A stretch of 64,000 nucleotides of DNA from CALMZY01 sp052033915 (GTDB taxonomy: Bacteria > Verrucomicrobiota > Kiritimatiellia > CAIQIC01 > JAGNIJ01): contig JBPOJF010000013.1 in NCBI GenBank assembly GCA_052033915.1, forward strand, positions 1 to 64,000, read 5' to 3'. Under the pieces are notes generated by a model. That model was given only the letters and a program-made list of their open reading frames with translations. It did no database searches and was not told the origin of the DNA. The first letter of the stretch is position 1; every line of letters starts with the position of its first letter. Below, in pieces: positions 1-7,476 of this stretch. Both the position numbers and the translations under genes were made by a program.

Positions 1-130
1 CATGGAGGTTTACGCCCACGGAGTCTATCCGCATTACGAGTTTCTGAACTCCAGCAATACAACGACGGCGACGGTGCAGATGAAAGCATTGAAGTGCAGG
101 GCTCAATCCGGGTTTGGGATGACGGAGTGA
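1..130 (+). CDS. 3' end of an unrecognised gene, cut by the window edge
   Basis: Only the last 42 codons are visible, read from position 2 and ending in TGA at 128-130. The peptide is polar (VYAHGVYPHYEF, then a Thr/Ala-rich stretch) and matches no family I know. Its stop overlaps the GTG of the next gene as GTGA, so the two are probably translationally coupled. The same 3' end recurs before the second SUMF1-like gene (1225-1354), so it is the left part of a tandem duplication. Function unknown. Confidence 0.55.
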   Translation, partial: MEVYAHGVYPHYEFLNSSNTTTATVQMKALKCRAQSGFGMTE

Positions 131-1083
131 AGAACTGTCTGTCCATTCTCTTGCTGGGGCTTCTGGTCTGGCGGCCGGAAGCCCCAGCCGATGTCATCAT
201 TGACGTGACGACCATCGGGAATGCGGGGAATGCGGCGGATGAGAACTGGTGGGGGTCGCATGGCTCCGTGAATTACGACTACCGGATTAGTACGTACGAA
301 GTGACGGTGGCGCAGTACACGGCGTTTTTGAACGCCGTGGCGGAAAGCGATCCGAACGATCTGTGGAGTCCATCAATGGGAGATGGGGGCGGGATTTGCA
401 TCCCCATTATCACGCGGGACGGGGAAGCGGGAAGCTACACATACACGGCGGTTTCAGGAACGGAGAACCAGCCGGTGCGTTACGTTTCGTTCTACGACGC
501 AACCCGATTCTGCAACTGGCTGGCGAACGGGCAGGGATCGGGAAGCACGGAAACGGGATCGTACAACATGGCGGATGGGTATTTGTTGGGCCGGACGGCG
601 AACGCGACATGGGTGATTCCGACGGAGGACGAGTGGTACAAGGCGGCGTATTACGATCCGGTGAGTCGTGTGTACTACGACTACCCGAACGGGTCGGATG
701 ATGTACCGGCGGAGCCGACAGACGAAACCACACCGCGTGAGATGAACTTCGGGGATAGACCGTACTGGTATGGAGGGGTTTACTTCACATCCATTGGGGA
801 GACGACGGGCCGCAGTTCTTACGGAGTCGCCGATATGGGTGGGAACGTAGCGGAGTGGACGGAGACCTTTCGACCGTTTAACTACCGGATCATCAGGGGG
901 GGGGGGCTGTTTAACTACGCGAGCGCGTTGAGCGTAACGGGACAAGATCCAGCTAATCCGGAAACACAGGGCGACGGTTTCGGGTTCCGCGTTGCCTACA
1001 TCATTCCCGAGCCGTCAACCGCCGCATTGCTGTTCCTGGGTTCGCTGGGTTGTGCGTGGGGCTGGGTGCGGCGGCGGGTGTGA
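127..1083 (+). CDS. SUMF1/FGE-like domain protein with PEP-CTERM sorting signal, copy 1
   Basis: A secreted protein of 318 residues. It has an N-terminal signal peptide (KNCLSILLLGLLVW), a formylglycine-generating-enzyme (SUMF1) fold domain recognised by RISTYEVTVAQYTAFL, PVRYVSFYDA, PTEDEWYKAAYYDP and GVADMGGNVAEW, and a C-terminal PEP-CTERM tail (PEPSTAALLFLGSLG, then WVRRRV). The tail fits recognition and membrane transfer by an exosortase. The paired active-site cysteines of true FGE enzymes are absent near the C-terminal RGG segment, so I infer a binding or structural role. The GTG at 127 was chosen because it overlaps the upstream stop and puts the signal peptide at the N-terminus; a GTG at 94 is an alternative. 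An 11-G tract (896-906) encodes the RGGG. Confidence 0.85.
   Translation: MKNCLSILLLGLLVWRPEAPADVIIDVTTIGNAGNAADENWWGSHGSVNYDYRISTYEVTVAQYTAFLNAVAESDPNDLWSPSMGDGGGICIPIITRDGEAGSYTYTAVSGTENQPVRYVSFYDATRFCNWLANGQGSGSTETGSYNMADGYLLGRTANATWVIPTEDEWYKAAYYDPVSRVYYDYPNGSDDVPAEPTDETTPREMNFGDRPYWYGGVYFTSIGETTGRSSYGVADMGGNVAEWTETFRPFNYRIIRGGGLFNYASALSVTGQDPANPETQGDGFGFRVAYIIPEPSTAALLFLGSLGCAWGWVRRRV
896..906 (+). repeat. Poly-G tract (11 G) inside SUMF1-PEP-CTERM copy 1
   Basis: An uninterrupted run of 11 G within the coding sequence. Losing one G would bring TGA at 929-931 into frame, and gaining one would bring TAA at 912-914 into frame. Either slip removes about the last 55 residues, including the PEP-CTERM signal. 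Copy 2 has 8 G here, an in-frame difference of one codon. Confidence 0.85.
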
Positions 1084-1354
1084 CCGACTCTATGCGCTGG
1101 CTGAGCCGGTGGTTCGGTCCTTCCAGCAGGAGCAGGGCGTGACGCTCCAACTGGGTGAGGATACGTTGGTGGTTTACTACGGAACGGAATCGATCATCAG
1201 CAACGCCCACGGGGTGGCGGAACTTACGAACGTTTACGCTCATGGGGTTTATCCGCATTACGAGTTTCTGAATGCGAGCAACACGACAACGGCGACGGTA
1301 CAGATGAAAGGATTGAAGTGCAGGGCTCAATCCGGGTTTGGAATGACGGAATGA
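1084..1354 (+). pseudogene. Truncated second copy of the upstream unknown gene (C-terminal part only)
   Basis: After the stop of copy 1, a reading frame continues open to TGA at 1352-1354. It encodes about 87 residues whose last 42 match the fragment at 1-130 (VYAHGVYPHYEFLN...). No convincing start codon with a ribosome-binding site is visible; a GTG at 1109 is the best in-frame candidate. It is most simply the right-hand remnant of the upstream gene left at the duplication junction. Its stop overlaps the ATG of copy 2 as ATGA, so if translated it could couple expression of that gene. Confidence 0.5.
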
Positions 1355-2340
1355 AGAACTGTCTGCCCATTCTCTTGCTGGGGCTTCTGGTCTGGCGGCC
1401 GGAAGCCCCAGCCGATGTCATCATTGACATGACGTATATCGGTAATGCGGGGAATGCGGATGATCTGGCGTGGGAAGGGAATCCGGATACGCCGGTGGAC
1501 GATATCTGGCTTGGCGGCGTGGCTTACAACTACCGGATCAGCACGTACGAAGTGACGGTGGCGCAGTACACGGCGTTTCTGAACGCTGTGGCGACAAGCG
1601 ATCCGTACAAGTTGTACAACGAGTATATGGGAACAACCGCGCTCGGGGGCGCATTTATCATCCGGAACGGCGAAGATGGAAGCTACACGTACACAGCCGT
1701 TGACGGCACCGAGAACGCCCCCGTGCGTTTGGTTTCCTTCTATGACGGCATCCGGCTGTGCAACTGGCTGGCGAACGGGCAGGGATCGGGAAGCACGGAA
1801 ACGGGTTCGTACAACCTGGCGGATGGGTATTTGTTGGGCCGGACAGCGAACGCGACATGGGTTCTGCCGACGGAAGACGAGTGGTACAAGGCCGCGTATT
1901 ACGATCCGGTCAAGGATGCGTACTACGACTACCCGAACGGGTCGGATGATGTACCCGCCGAGCCGACAGCCGGAACAACACCGCGTGAGATGAACTTTGG
2001 AGAGGATCCCTATTGGAATCCGGATGGTGGATCGCGGGAGTACTTCACGCAAATCGGAGAAACGACCGGACGCAGTCCTTACGGAGTCGCCGATATGGGC
2101 GGAAATGTCACGGAGTGGACGGAGACCTTTCGACCGTTTAACTACCGGATCATCAGGGGGGGGCTGTTTAACCATGCGAGTGCTTTGAGCGTAACGGGCC
2201 AGGATCCAGCTAATCCGGAAACGGAGGGTGACGGTTTCGGGTTCCGTGTTGCCTGCATCATCCCCGAGCCGTCAACCGCCGCATTGCTGTTCCTGGGTTC
2301 GCTGGGTTGTGCGTGGGGCTGGATGCGACGGCGGGTGTGA
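1351..2340 (+). CDS. SUMF1/FGE-like domain protein with PEP-CTERM sorting signal, copy 2
   Basis: A 329-residue paralogue of the gene at 127-1083. It has the same signal peptide, SUMF1-fold motifs (RISTYEVTVAQYTAFL, PTEDEWYKAAYYDP, GVADMGGNVTEW) and PEP-CTERM tail (PEPSTAALLFLGSLG then WMRRRV). It differs by a longer loop after the signal peptide and a different central loop (about residues 85-115). The ATG at 1351 overlaps the preceding TGA. Like copy 1 it lacks the cysteine pair of catalytic FGE, so enzymatic formylglycine formation is unlikely. It carries an 8-G tract at 2156-2163 at the same codon position as the 11-G tract of copy 1. Expected at the cell surface or in the matrix after exosortase processing. 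Confidence 0.85.
   Translation: MKNCLPILLLGLLVWRPEAPADVIIDMTYIGNAGNADDLAWEGNPDTPVDDIWLGGVAYNYRISTYEVTVAQYTAFLNAVATSDPYKLYNEYMGTTALGGAFIIRNGEDGSYTYTAVDGTENAPVRLVSFYDGIRLCNWLANGQGSGSTETGSYNLADGYLLGRTANATWVLPTEDEWYKAAYYDPVKDAYYDYPNGSDDVPAEPTAGTTPREMNFGEDPYWNPDGGSREYFTQIGETTGRSPYGVADMGGNVTEWTETFRPFNYRIIRGGLFNHASALSVTGQDPANPETEGDGFGFRVACIIPEPSTAALLFLGSLGCAWGWMRRRV
2156..2163 (+). repeat. Poly-G tract (8 G) inside SUMF1-PEP-CTERM copy 2
   Basis: Same site as the 11-G tract of copy 1, with the same downstream context; single-base slippage in either direction leads to a stop within about 10 codons, before the PEP-CTERM tail. Confidence 0.75.
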
Positions 2341-2576
2341 CCGGCTTCCTGTTGGGCACCCGGCAGAGGGGCCAAGCGGAAATCTCATCGTGGGCTTTGG
2401 CCTACAATCTGCGGCGCGCCCTCCATGTTCCGCATTTGCCCCCCTGCTTGCGGCAGTCTGAGCCGACTCCGTTTGAGACAACGTGAAGGGGTTCGTAACA
2501 GTCTCTCGAAATCGCGCCTACTATTAAGGTGGAAAATGAGTTGGGGGTGCGTAGAATACCCGAAAGCGAGTATTTC

Positions 2577-2960
2577 ATGGACTGTCCCGTATGCCATAAG
2601 CCGATGATTATCCTCGAGTTCAACCGCGTGGAGATCGATTTCTGCACGACGTGCCAGGGCTGCTGGATGGACTGCGGGGAGCTCGGCCTGCTCCTGCACG
2701 GAACGCCGGACTTGCCCGACGATTTCACACTGACGGGCGAACGAAAAAGCGAGCGCCGCTGTCCGCGGTGCTTTCGCGCCATGCGCGCCGGTACTCTCCC
2801 GGGCACGCGCGTGGATGTGGATATCTGCGGCGAGGACGGCATCTGGCTGGACCAGGGCGAGGCGCAAGCCATCGCCCGGGAGAAGGCGGATTCGGCGCAC
2901 GGCAAGAGGTTCGTGGATTTTGTGTCGAACGTGTTTGGCGGCGCGAAGAAGAACCAATAG
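2577..2960 (+). CDS. TFIIB-type zinc-ribbon protein
   Basis: A small cytoplasmic protein of 127 residues with two CxxC knuckle pairs. The N-terminal pair CPVCHKPM...CTTCQGCWMDCGEL is the usual signature of the zf-TFIIB family, in which acidic and WxDxGE residues follow the second knuckle. A second set (CPRCFRAM...ICGEDGIWLDQGE) repeats the pattern, so the protein is a tandem duplicate of the fold. The function of the family is unknown; zinc binding is inferred from the cysteines. The ATG at 2577 was preferred over an upstream ATG at 2529 because family members begin at the first knuckle and a -10-like TAGAAT (2552-2557) lies between the two. The lemA gene follows after 9 bp. Confidence 0.8.
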   Translation: MDCPVCHKPMIILEFNRVEIDFCTTCQGCWMDCGELGLLLHGTPDLPDDFTLTGERKSERRCPRCFRAMRAGTLPGTRVDVDICGEDGIWLDQGEAQAIAREKADSAHGKRFVDFVSNVFGGAKKNQ

Positions 2961-2969
2961 GAGGAGAAA

Positions 2970-3524
2970 ATGACCGCAATGTGGGTAAGTCTTGGCGTAC
3001 TGGTGCTGCTGGTCCTGTGGGGGGTCGGAATGTACAACGGCCTCGTGAGGTTGCGCAACCAGGTGCAGAACGCGTGGTCGCAGATCGACGTCCAACTCAA
3101 GCGCCGGCATGACCTCATCCCGAACCTGATCGAAACGGTGAAGGGTTATGTCTCGCATGAACGCGGAACGCTGGAGGCGATCACCAACGCGCGCTCGGCG
3201 GCGATGCAGGCCGCCGGCCCGGCCGCAGCGGCCAAGGCGGAAGGCGCGCTCGGCGACGCGCTGAGCAAGTTCTTCCTCGTCGTGGAAAACTACCCGGACC
3301 TGAAGGCGAACCGGAATTTCCTCGCCCTGCAGGAGGAACTTTCGTCCACGGAAAACAAGATCAGCTTCTCGCGCCAGTTCTACAACGACGCGACAATGAC
3401 CTACAATACGAAGGTCCAGAGCGTGCCCACGAACATCATCGCCGGCATGTTCAACTTCAAGCTTTCCGAATTCTTCCAAATCGAGTCCGCGGCCGAGCGC
3501 GCGGCGCCGCAGGTGAAGTTCTAG
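2970..3524 (+). CDS. lemA: LemA family membrane protein
   Basis: A 184-residue protein with one N-terminal membrane helix (VSLGVLVLLVLWGVGMYNGL) and a long helical domain carrying the LemA hallmarks: NQVQNAWSQIDVQLKRRHDLIPNLIETVKGY, an NxxLALQEELSSTENKISF-type segment, and YNDATMTYNTKVQSVPTNIIA. LemA proteins are envelope proteins of unsettled function, often encoded beside HtpX-type metalloproteases, as here. A strong Shine-Dalgarno (AGGAGG, 2960-2965) precedes the ATG. It is probably co-transcribed with the zinc-ribbon gene upstream and htpX downstream. Confidence 0.92.
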   Translation: MTAMWVSLGVLVLLVLWGVGMYNGLVRLRNQVQNAWSQIDVQLKRRHDLIPNLIETVKGYVSHERGTLEAITNARSAAMQAAGPAAAAKAEGALGDALSKFFLVVENYPDLKANRNFLALQEELSSTENKISFSRQFYNDATMTYNTKVQSVPTNIIAGMFNFKLSEFFQIESAAERAAPQVKF

Positions 3525-3651
3525 AATAATGACGATGCGCCATGGAACAGAATGACGTGAAGAGGCGATACGACCTCGAGGTCTTGCGGTTCATGAGTTC
3601 AGTCATCCGGACATTCACCAGGCATTAGCGTTTCGTTATTAGACATCGGCC

Positions 3652-4917
3652 ATGTGGCAAGCCATCCAGTCCAACAAGCGGAAGTCGGCAATGCTGATCG
3701 TCCTGCTGGCTTTGGTGCTCATGGGCCTGGGCTACGCGATCGGCTTCCTCGCGGATCCGGCCGGCGGACCGTATGGCGTGATGGCCGCGATGATCGTCTG
3801 GATCGTCATGATGATGACCTCCATGGCCGGCGGCGAGAAGCTCCTCCTTTTCTCCGCCGGCGCGCGGGAGGTGACGCATAACGAGGCGCCGCAACTCCTC
3901 AATATCGTGGAGGAAATGCAGATCGCGGCGGGACTCCCCGTCACGCCGCGCGTGTACATCATCGACAACCCCGCGCCCAATGCGTTTGCCGTCGGCCTGA
4001 AGCCGCAGCGCGCGTGCGTGGCGGTCACGACGGGCCTGCTCGCGCGGCTGAACCGCGACGAGCTCCAGGGCGTGATCGCGCACGAGATCGGCCACATCTC
4101 GAACCGCGACACGCTGTTCATGACGCTCGCCGGCATCACCGTCGGCGCGATCATCCTGCTGGCCGATCTGTTCCTGAGGCGCGGTCTGCGCTTCATGTCC
4201 GGCGGCCGGCGGTCGTCCAAGGGCGGCGGCCAGGCGGCCATCGTGATCTTCATCGCGGCCGTCGTTTTCTCGATCCTCGCGCCGATTCTCGCTCAACTCC
4301 TCTACTTCGCCTGCTCGCGCCGCCGCGAGTACCTGGCCGACGCGTCGGCTGCGCAGTTCACGCGCTATCCCGAAGGACTGGCTTCCGCGCTGGAAAAAAT
4401 CGCTTCTACGCCCGCCGCCGTGATGAATGTCAACCGGGCCGTCGCGCCGATGTTTACCGTGAACCCGCTGGCGGCCCTGGGCGGCTCGACCGTCTTCAGC
4501 ACGCACCCGCCGACCCGGGACCGTATCCGCATCCTGCGCGGCATGGCCAAGGGTTCGTCGCTCGCGGCGTACGAGGAAGCGTTCCGTGAGACGCACAGGA
4601 ACCGGTCCGTGCTCGGAGCGCGCAACCTCGCCGCTTCGGTCGAGAACGGCATCCGCGATCCGGCGACCGCGCCGGCCGGGCGCAACGCCGCCGGGCAGTG
4701 GCGCGCCGTGCAGGACGTCCTGCACAAGGTGAATCAGTACGCGACGATCGCCTGCGCGTGCGGATTGAACATCAAGCTGCCGCCGGCGTTCGACCGGAAG
4801 GCGGTCAAGTGCCCGCGCTGCGGGACGGAGCACGCCGTGCCGCTCGCGGAGTTGACGGCCGCGGCCACGGCGCTGCAACCCGCGATGAACACGCCCGAAA
4901 AGCCGGTCAGAGAATGA
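3652..4917 (+). CDS. htpX: HtpX-like M48 membrane metalloprotease
   Basis: A 421-residue integral membrane protease. Two N-terminal helices (about residues 13-60) precede the zinc motif HEIGH (144-148). Two more hydrophobic segments follow (about 158-180 and 195-220), then CSRRREYLADASAAQFT, which supplies the third zinc ligand (Glu). The tail adds a cysteine pair motif (CACG...CPRCG, near residues 365-390) that could bind metal, and makes it longer than the usual 290-residue HtpX. The family degrades damaged or misassembled membrane proteins. The stop overlaps the pyrC start as ATGA. Confidence 0.92.
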   Translation: MWQAIQSNKRKSAMLIVLLALVLMGLGYAIGFLADPAGGPYGVMAAMIVWIVMMMTSMAGGEKLLLFSAGAREVTHNEAPQLLNIVEEMQIAAGLPVTPRVYIIDNPAPNAFAVGLKPQRACVAVTTGLLARLNRDELQGVIAHEIGHISNRDTLFMTLAGITVGAIILLADLFLRRGLRFMSGGRRSSKGGGQAAIVIFIAAVVFSILAPILAQLLYFACSRRREYLADASAAQFTRYPEGLASALEKIASTPAAVMNVNRAVAPMFTVNPLAALGGSTVFSTHPPTRDRIRILRGMAKGSSLAAYEEAFRETHRNRSVLGARNLAASVENGIRDPATAPAGRNAAGQWRAVQDVLHKVNQYATIACACGLNIKLPPAFDRKAVKCPRCGTEHAVPLAELTAAATALQPAMNTPEKPVRE

Positions 4918-6191
4918 ACACACCCATCTACATCCGGGGCGGCAGAGTCATCGACCCCGCCGCCGGCGCTCAGGAAGTCAGGGACCTGTTCATCCAGGAC
5001 GGCGTGATGGCGCCGACGCCGTCCGCCATCCCGCCCGGCGCGGAGGTGATCGATGCGGCGGGGCTCGTGGTTGTGCCGGGGTTGATTGACCTGCACGTCC
5101 ATCTTCGCGAGCCCGGCGGCGAGGATGCGGAAACCATCGAGACCGGTTCGCGCGCGGCGGCGCGCGGCGGGTTCACGACGATCGTCGCCATGCCCAACAC
5201 AAAGCCGCCGCTCGATACGCCCGAGCTTGTGACGCAGGTGATCCGACGCGCGGAGGAGATCGGCCGGGTCCGGGTGATTCCCTCCGCGTGCATCACCGCG
5301 GGCCGCAACGGCCGCGAGGTCGCCGACCTGAAAGCGCTGGCGAGCGCCGGCGCGGGCGTGTTCACGGACGACGGGACCACGGCGCCGTCCGACGAGACCA
5401 TGAAGCGCGCGATGACGCTGGCGGCCGCGCTGAACAAGCCGATCGTGGATCACGCGCAGGACCGGGAAATGGAAAAGAACGGCGTCATGCACGAGGGCGA
5501 GTTTTCCAAACGTTGGAAACTTCCGGGCATCCCGTCCGAGGCGGAGATCCGGGTCATCCGCCGCGACATCGATCTCGTGCGCCGAACCGGCTGCGCGGTC
5601 CACATCCAGCACGTTTCCACGAGGGAAGGCGCCGAGCTGATCCGCGAAGCGCGGGCCCGCCGCCTGAAAGTTTCCGGCGAACTCACTCCCCATCACCTTG
5701 CGCTCACCGACGCCGACGTCCAGGGAGGCGACGCGAATTACAAGATGAACCCGCCGCTGAGATCGGCGGCGGACCGCGCGGCCCTCGCGCGGGCCATTGT
5801 GGACGGATCCCTGCAAGCGTTCGCCACCGACCACGCGCCGCATACCGCCGAGGCGAAGGCGCGCGGATTCCCGCAGGCCCCGTTCGGAATCGTCGGATTG
5901 GAAACCGCGGTCGGCGTGACATACACCGAACTGGTCGTGAGCGGCTTGATGGAGCTGGGAACCTGGGTCCACCGCTGGACAACCGGCCCGGCCCGCGTCC
6001 TGGGGCTTCCCGACCCGGGCTTCAAGCCCGGCGCGCCGGCGGACGTCACAATACTCGACCTGAACAAAACCTGGACGGTGCGCTCCCGCGAGTTTCTGTC
6101 GAAGTCGCGCAATACGCCCTTCGAGGGCCGGGAACTGACCGGGCGGGCGGTGCGGACAATCTGCCGGGGCAGAACAACATGGCAGGAATAG
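4914..6191 (+). CDS. pyrC: Dihydroorotase
   Basis: Catalyses reversible cyclisation of carbamoyl aspartate to dihydroorotate in pyrimidine synthesis. The 425-residue protein has the amidohydrolase metal motif HVHLREPG (His61, His63), MPNTKPP, the later histidines in HIQHVS and TPHHL, and DHAPH with the catalytic Asp. This is the PyrC type I (class multifunctional-like) form. It starts at an ATG overlapping the htpX stop, which suggests translational coupling to a protease gene, an unusual partner. A palindrome resembling the intergenic TTTTCCAA...TTGGAA repeat lies inside the coding region at 5502-5525, encoding FSKRWK just before the conserved LPGIP. Confidence 0.95.
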   Translation: MNTPIYIRGGRVIDPAAGAQEVRDLFIQDGVMAPTPSAIPPGAEVIDAAGLVVVPGLIDLHVHLREPGGEDAETIETGSRAAARGGFTTIVAMPNTKPPLDTPELVTQVIRRAEEIGRVRVIPSACITAGRNGREVADLKALASAGAGVFTDDGTTAPSDETMKRAMTLAAALNKPIVDHAQDREMEKNGVMHEGEFSKRWKLPGIPSEAEIRVIRRDIDLVRRTGCAVHIQHVSTREGAELIREARARRLKVSGELTPHHLALTDADVQGGDANYKMNPPLRSAADRAALARAIVDGSLQAFATDHAPHTAEAKARGFPQAPFGIVGLETAVGVTYTELVVSGLMELGTWVHRWTTGPARVLGLPDPGFKPGAPADVTILDLNKTWTVRSREFLSKSRNTPFEGRELTGRAVRTICRGRTTWQE

Positions 6192-6201
6192 GGTTAGCTC
6201 G

Positions 6202-6231
6202 TTGACAGTTGCGGGCGGGGATGACTATATT
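6202..6231 (+). promoter_or_regulatory. Sigma70-type promoter of the FHA gene
   Basis: TTGACA (6202-6207) and TATATT (6226-6231) are separated by 18 bp, followed by a GGAGGA ribosome-binding site and ATG at 6260. Confidence 0.65.
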
Positions 6232-6259
6232 CGACTCTGATTAACGGAGGAAATCGTAC

Positions 6260-6760
6260 ATGGCTTCATTAATCGGTATGTCGGGGGACGTGAAAGGCAA
6301 AACGTTTCCGATCGACCGCGACGCCATCACCATCGGGCGCAGCAAGGATAATACGATTCCGATCGATAATCCGACGGTTTCCGGCCATCATTGCAGTATC
6401 ATCCGGGACGGGGACCGCTACCTGCTCCGCGATCTTGAATCCACGAACGGCACGAGGATCAATTCCAAGGATGTGACCGAGTCGAAGCTTCGTCCAAAGG
6501 ATCTTCTTCAGGTCGGTTCAGTCGAGTTTCTCTTCGATGCCGAACAGACGGAGGCCGTCGAAACGCACAGCTACGCGGAGGCCCATGTGGAAGTGGCTCC
6601 GGGCCCGGCCGCCGCTCCCGAGTCATTCGAGAACATTTCCCCGTTCGGCGCGCGCCACAAGGAAAGCAAGGGCATCTGGCTCCTGTTGATTACCGTGATC
6701 GGCATTCTCGCGCTGGCGGGCATGATCCTCTTTTTCGTGAAACTTGTGACAACGCCCTGA
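6260..6760 (+). CDS. FHA-domain protein with C-terminal membrane anchor
   Basis: A 166-residue protein. A forkhead-associated domain spans about residues 1-95, with the phosphothreonine-binding pattern GRSKDNTIPI, SGHHCSI and LESTNGTRIN. A linker follows, then a single C-terminal helix (LLLITVIGILALAGMILFF) that would tether it to the membrane with the FHA domain in the cytoplasm. FHA domains read Ser/Thr-kinase phosphorylation; a candidate kinase is encoded at 35438-37726. It has its own promoter and GGAGGA site, and a prepilin-like gene follows after 11 bp. Confidence 0.88.
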   Translation: MASLIGMSGDVKGKTFPIDRDAITIGRSKDNTIPIDNPTVSGHHCSIIRDGDRYLLRDLESTNGTRINSKDVTESKLRPKDLLQVGSVEFLFDAEQTEAVETHSYAEAHVEVAPGPAAAPESFENISPFGARHKESKGIWLLLITVIGILALAGMILFFVKLVTTP

Positions 6761-6771
6761 CCGCCGCGGCC

Positions 6772-7455
6772 ATGTCACGCCTCTCCGGCAGAGTGCTTCA
6801 GGTCTCCCGCCGTCCGGGATTTACGCTGATCGAGCTGATCCTCGCCATGGCTATCGCCTCGCTCGTGGTCACGCTGATCTTCTCCACCTATCACACCGTG
6901 ACCGTCACGCTGCAGGGACAGCAGGACCGGCGGCGCGGCGCGGACAAGGCGGCCGACGCGGTCCGTCAGATCGAGCGCGACCTGACCTGCGCCTTCGCCC
7001 CGAAGTCCGACGCGGCGTGCGCGTTCGAGCTTCAAAAAGGGACCACGCCCGCGGCGGCGCGGTTGTCGTTCTGCACGGCCGTGATGCCGGCCAACGAAAC
7101 GGATCTGCGCTGGTTCGAATTGCGCCGGGTCGTGTACGGCATCGGCGCCGATGCGGAAAATGCGCCGGTTTTGTTCCGCGCGGAGCAGCCCCTGGCCGGT
7201 CCGGGCGCCTTCGCGCCGCCGGTCACAAACGCGCTGGCCACGGGCGTGGAATCTTTCCGGGTTTCCGTCTACGACGGGGCGGAGTGGAGCGAGGAATGGT
7301 CGTCCGCCGGATCGAGTTGCCCGCGCGCGGCACGCATCGAGCTGACCGCCCGACATGGGTCCGGAACGAACACTTTTCAGACGGAAGTGCTGATCCCGGC
7401 GGGCAATCCCGTGACCTCCTCGGTAAGCCGCGCCGGCGTGCCGGCCCATCCGTAG
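6772..7455 (+). CDS. Prepilin-type protein, GspJ/PulG-like pseudopilin
   Basis: A 227-residue protein with a type IV prepilin leader. The basic leader ends in RRPG and is followed by FTLIELILAMAIASLVVTLIF, with cleavage expected between Gly16 and Phe17 and Glu at mature position 5. The rest is a soluble domain with two or three cysteines, in the size range of minor pseudopilins such as GspJ. These assemble at the tip of type II secretion or type IV pilus machines. No other pilus or secretion gene is next to it, so the machine it serves is unknown. It converges with the glycosyltransferase at 7477. Confidence 0.8.
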   Translation: MSRLSGRVLQVSRRPGFTLIELILAMAIASLVVTLIFSTYHTVTVTLQGQQDRRRGADKAADAVRQIERDLTCAFAPKSDAACAFELQKGTTPAAARLSFCTAVMPANETDLRWFELRRVVYGIGADAENAPVLFRAEQPLAGPGAFAPPVTNALATGVESFRVSVYDGAEWSEEWSSAGSSCPRAARIELTARHGSGTNTFQTEVLIPAGNPVTSSVSRAGVPAHP

Positions 7456-7476
7456 AAGGAGGCGTCGCGGGGCGGG

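Larger units (their letters stand above)
1..2340 (+). repeat. Tandem gene duplication with a unit of about 1.22 kb
   Basis: Positions 1-1083 align with 1225-2340, with an offset of 1224 at the left end. The signal-peptide region, the central catalytic-like block and the last roughly 200 bp are nearly identical. The segments just after the signal peptide and around residues 75-110 differ in sequence and length. This mosaic of near-identity and divergence suggests duplication followed by local gene conversion or diversification. Confidence 0.8.

Noticed and set aside
3542..3628. Short open frame (28 codons) between lemA and htpX
   Set aside because: No ribosome-binding site and no recognisable protein; left as unannotated spacer.
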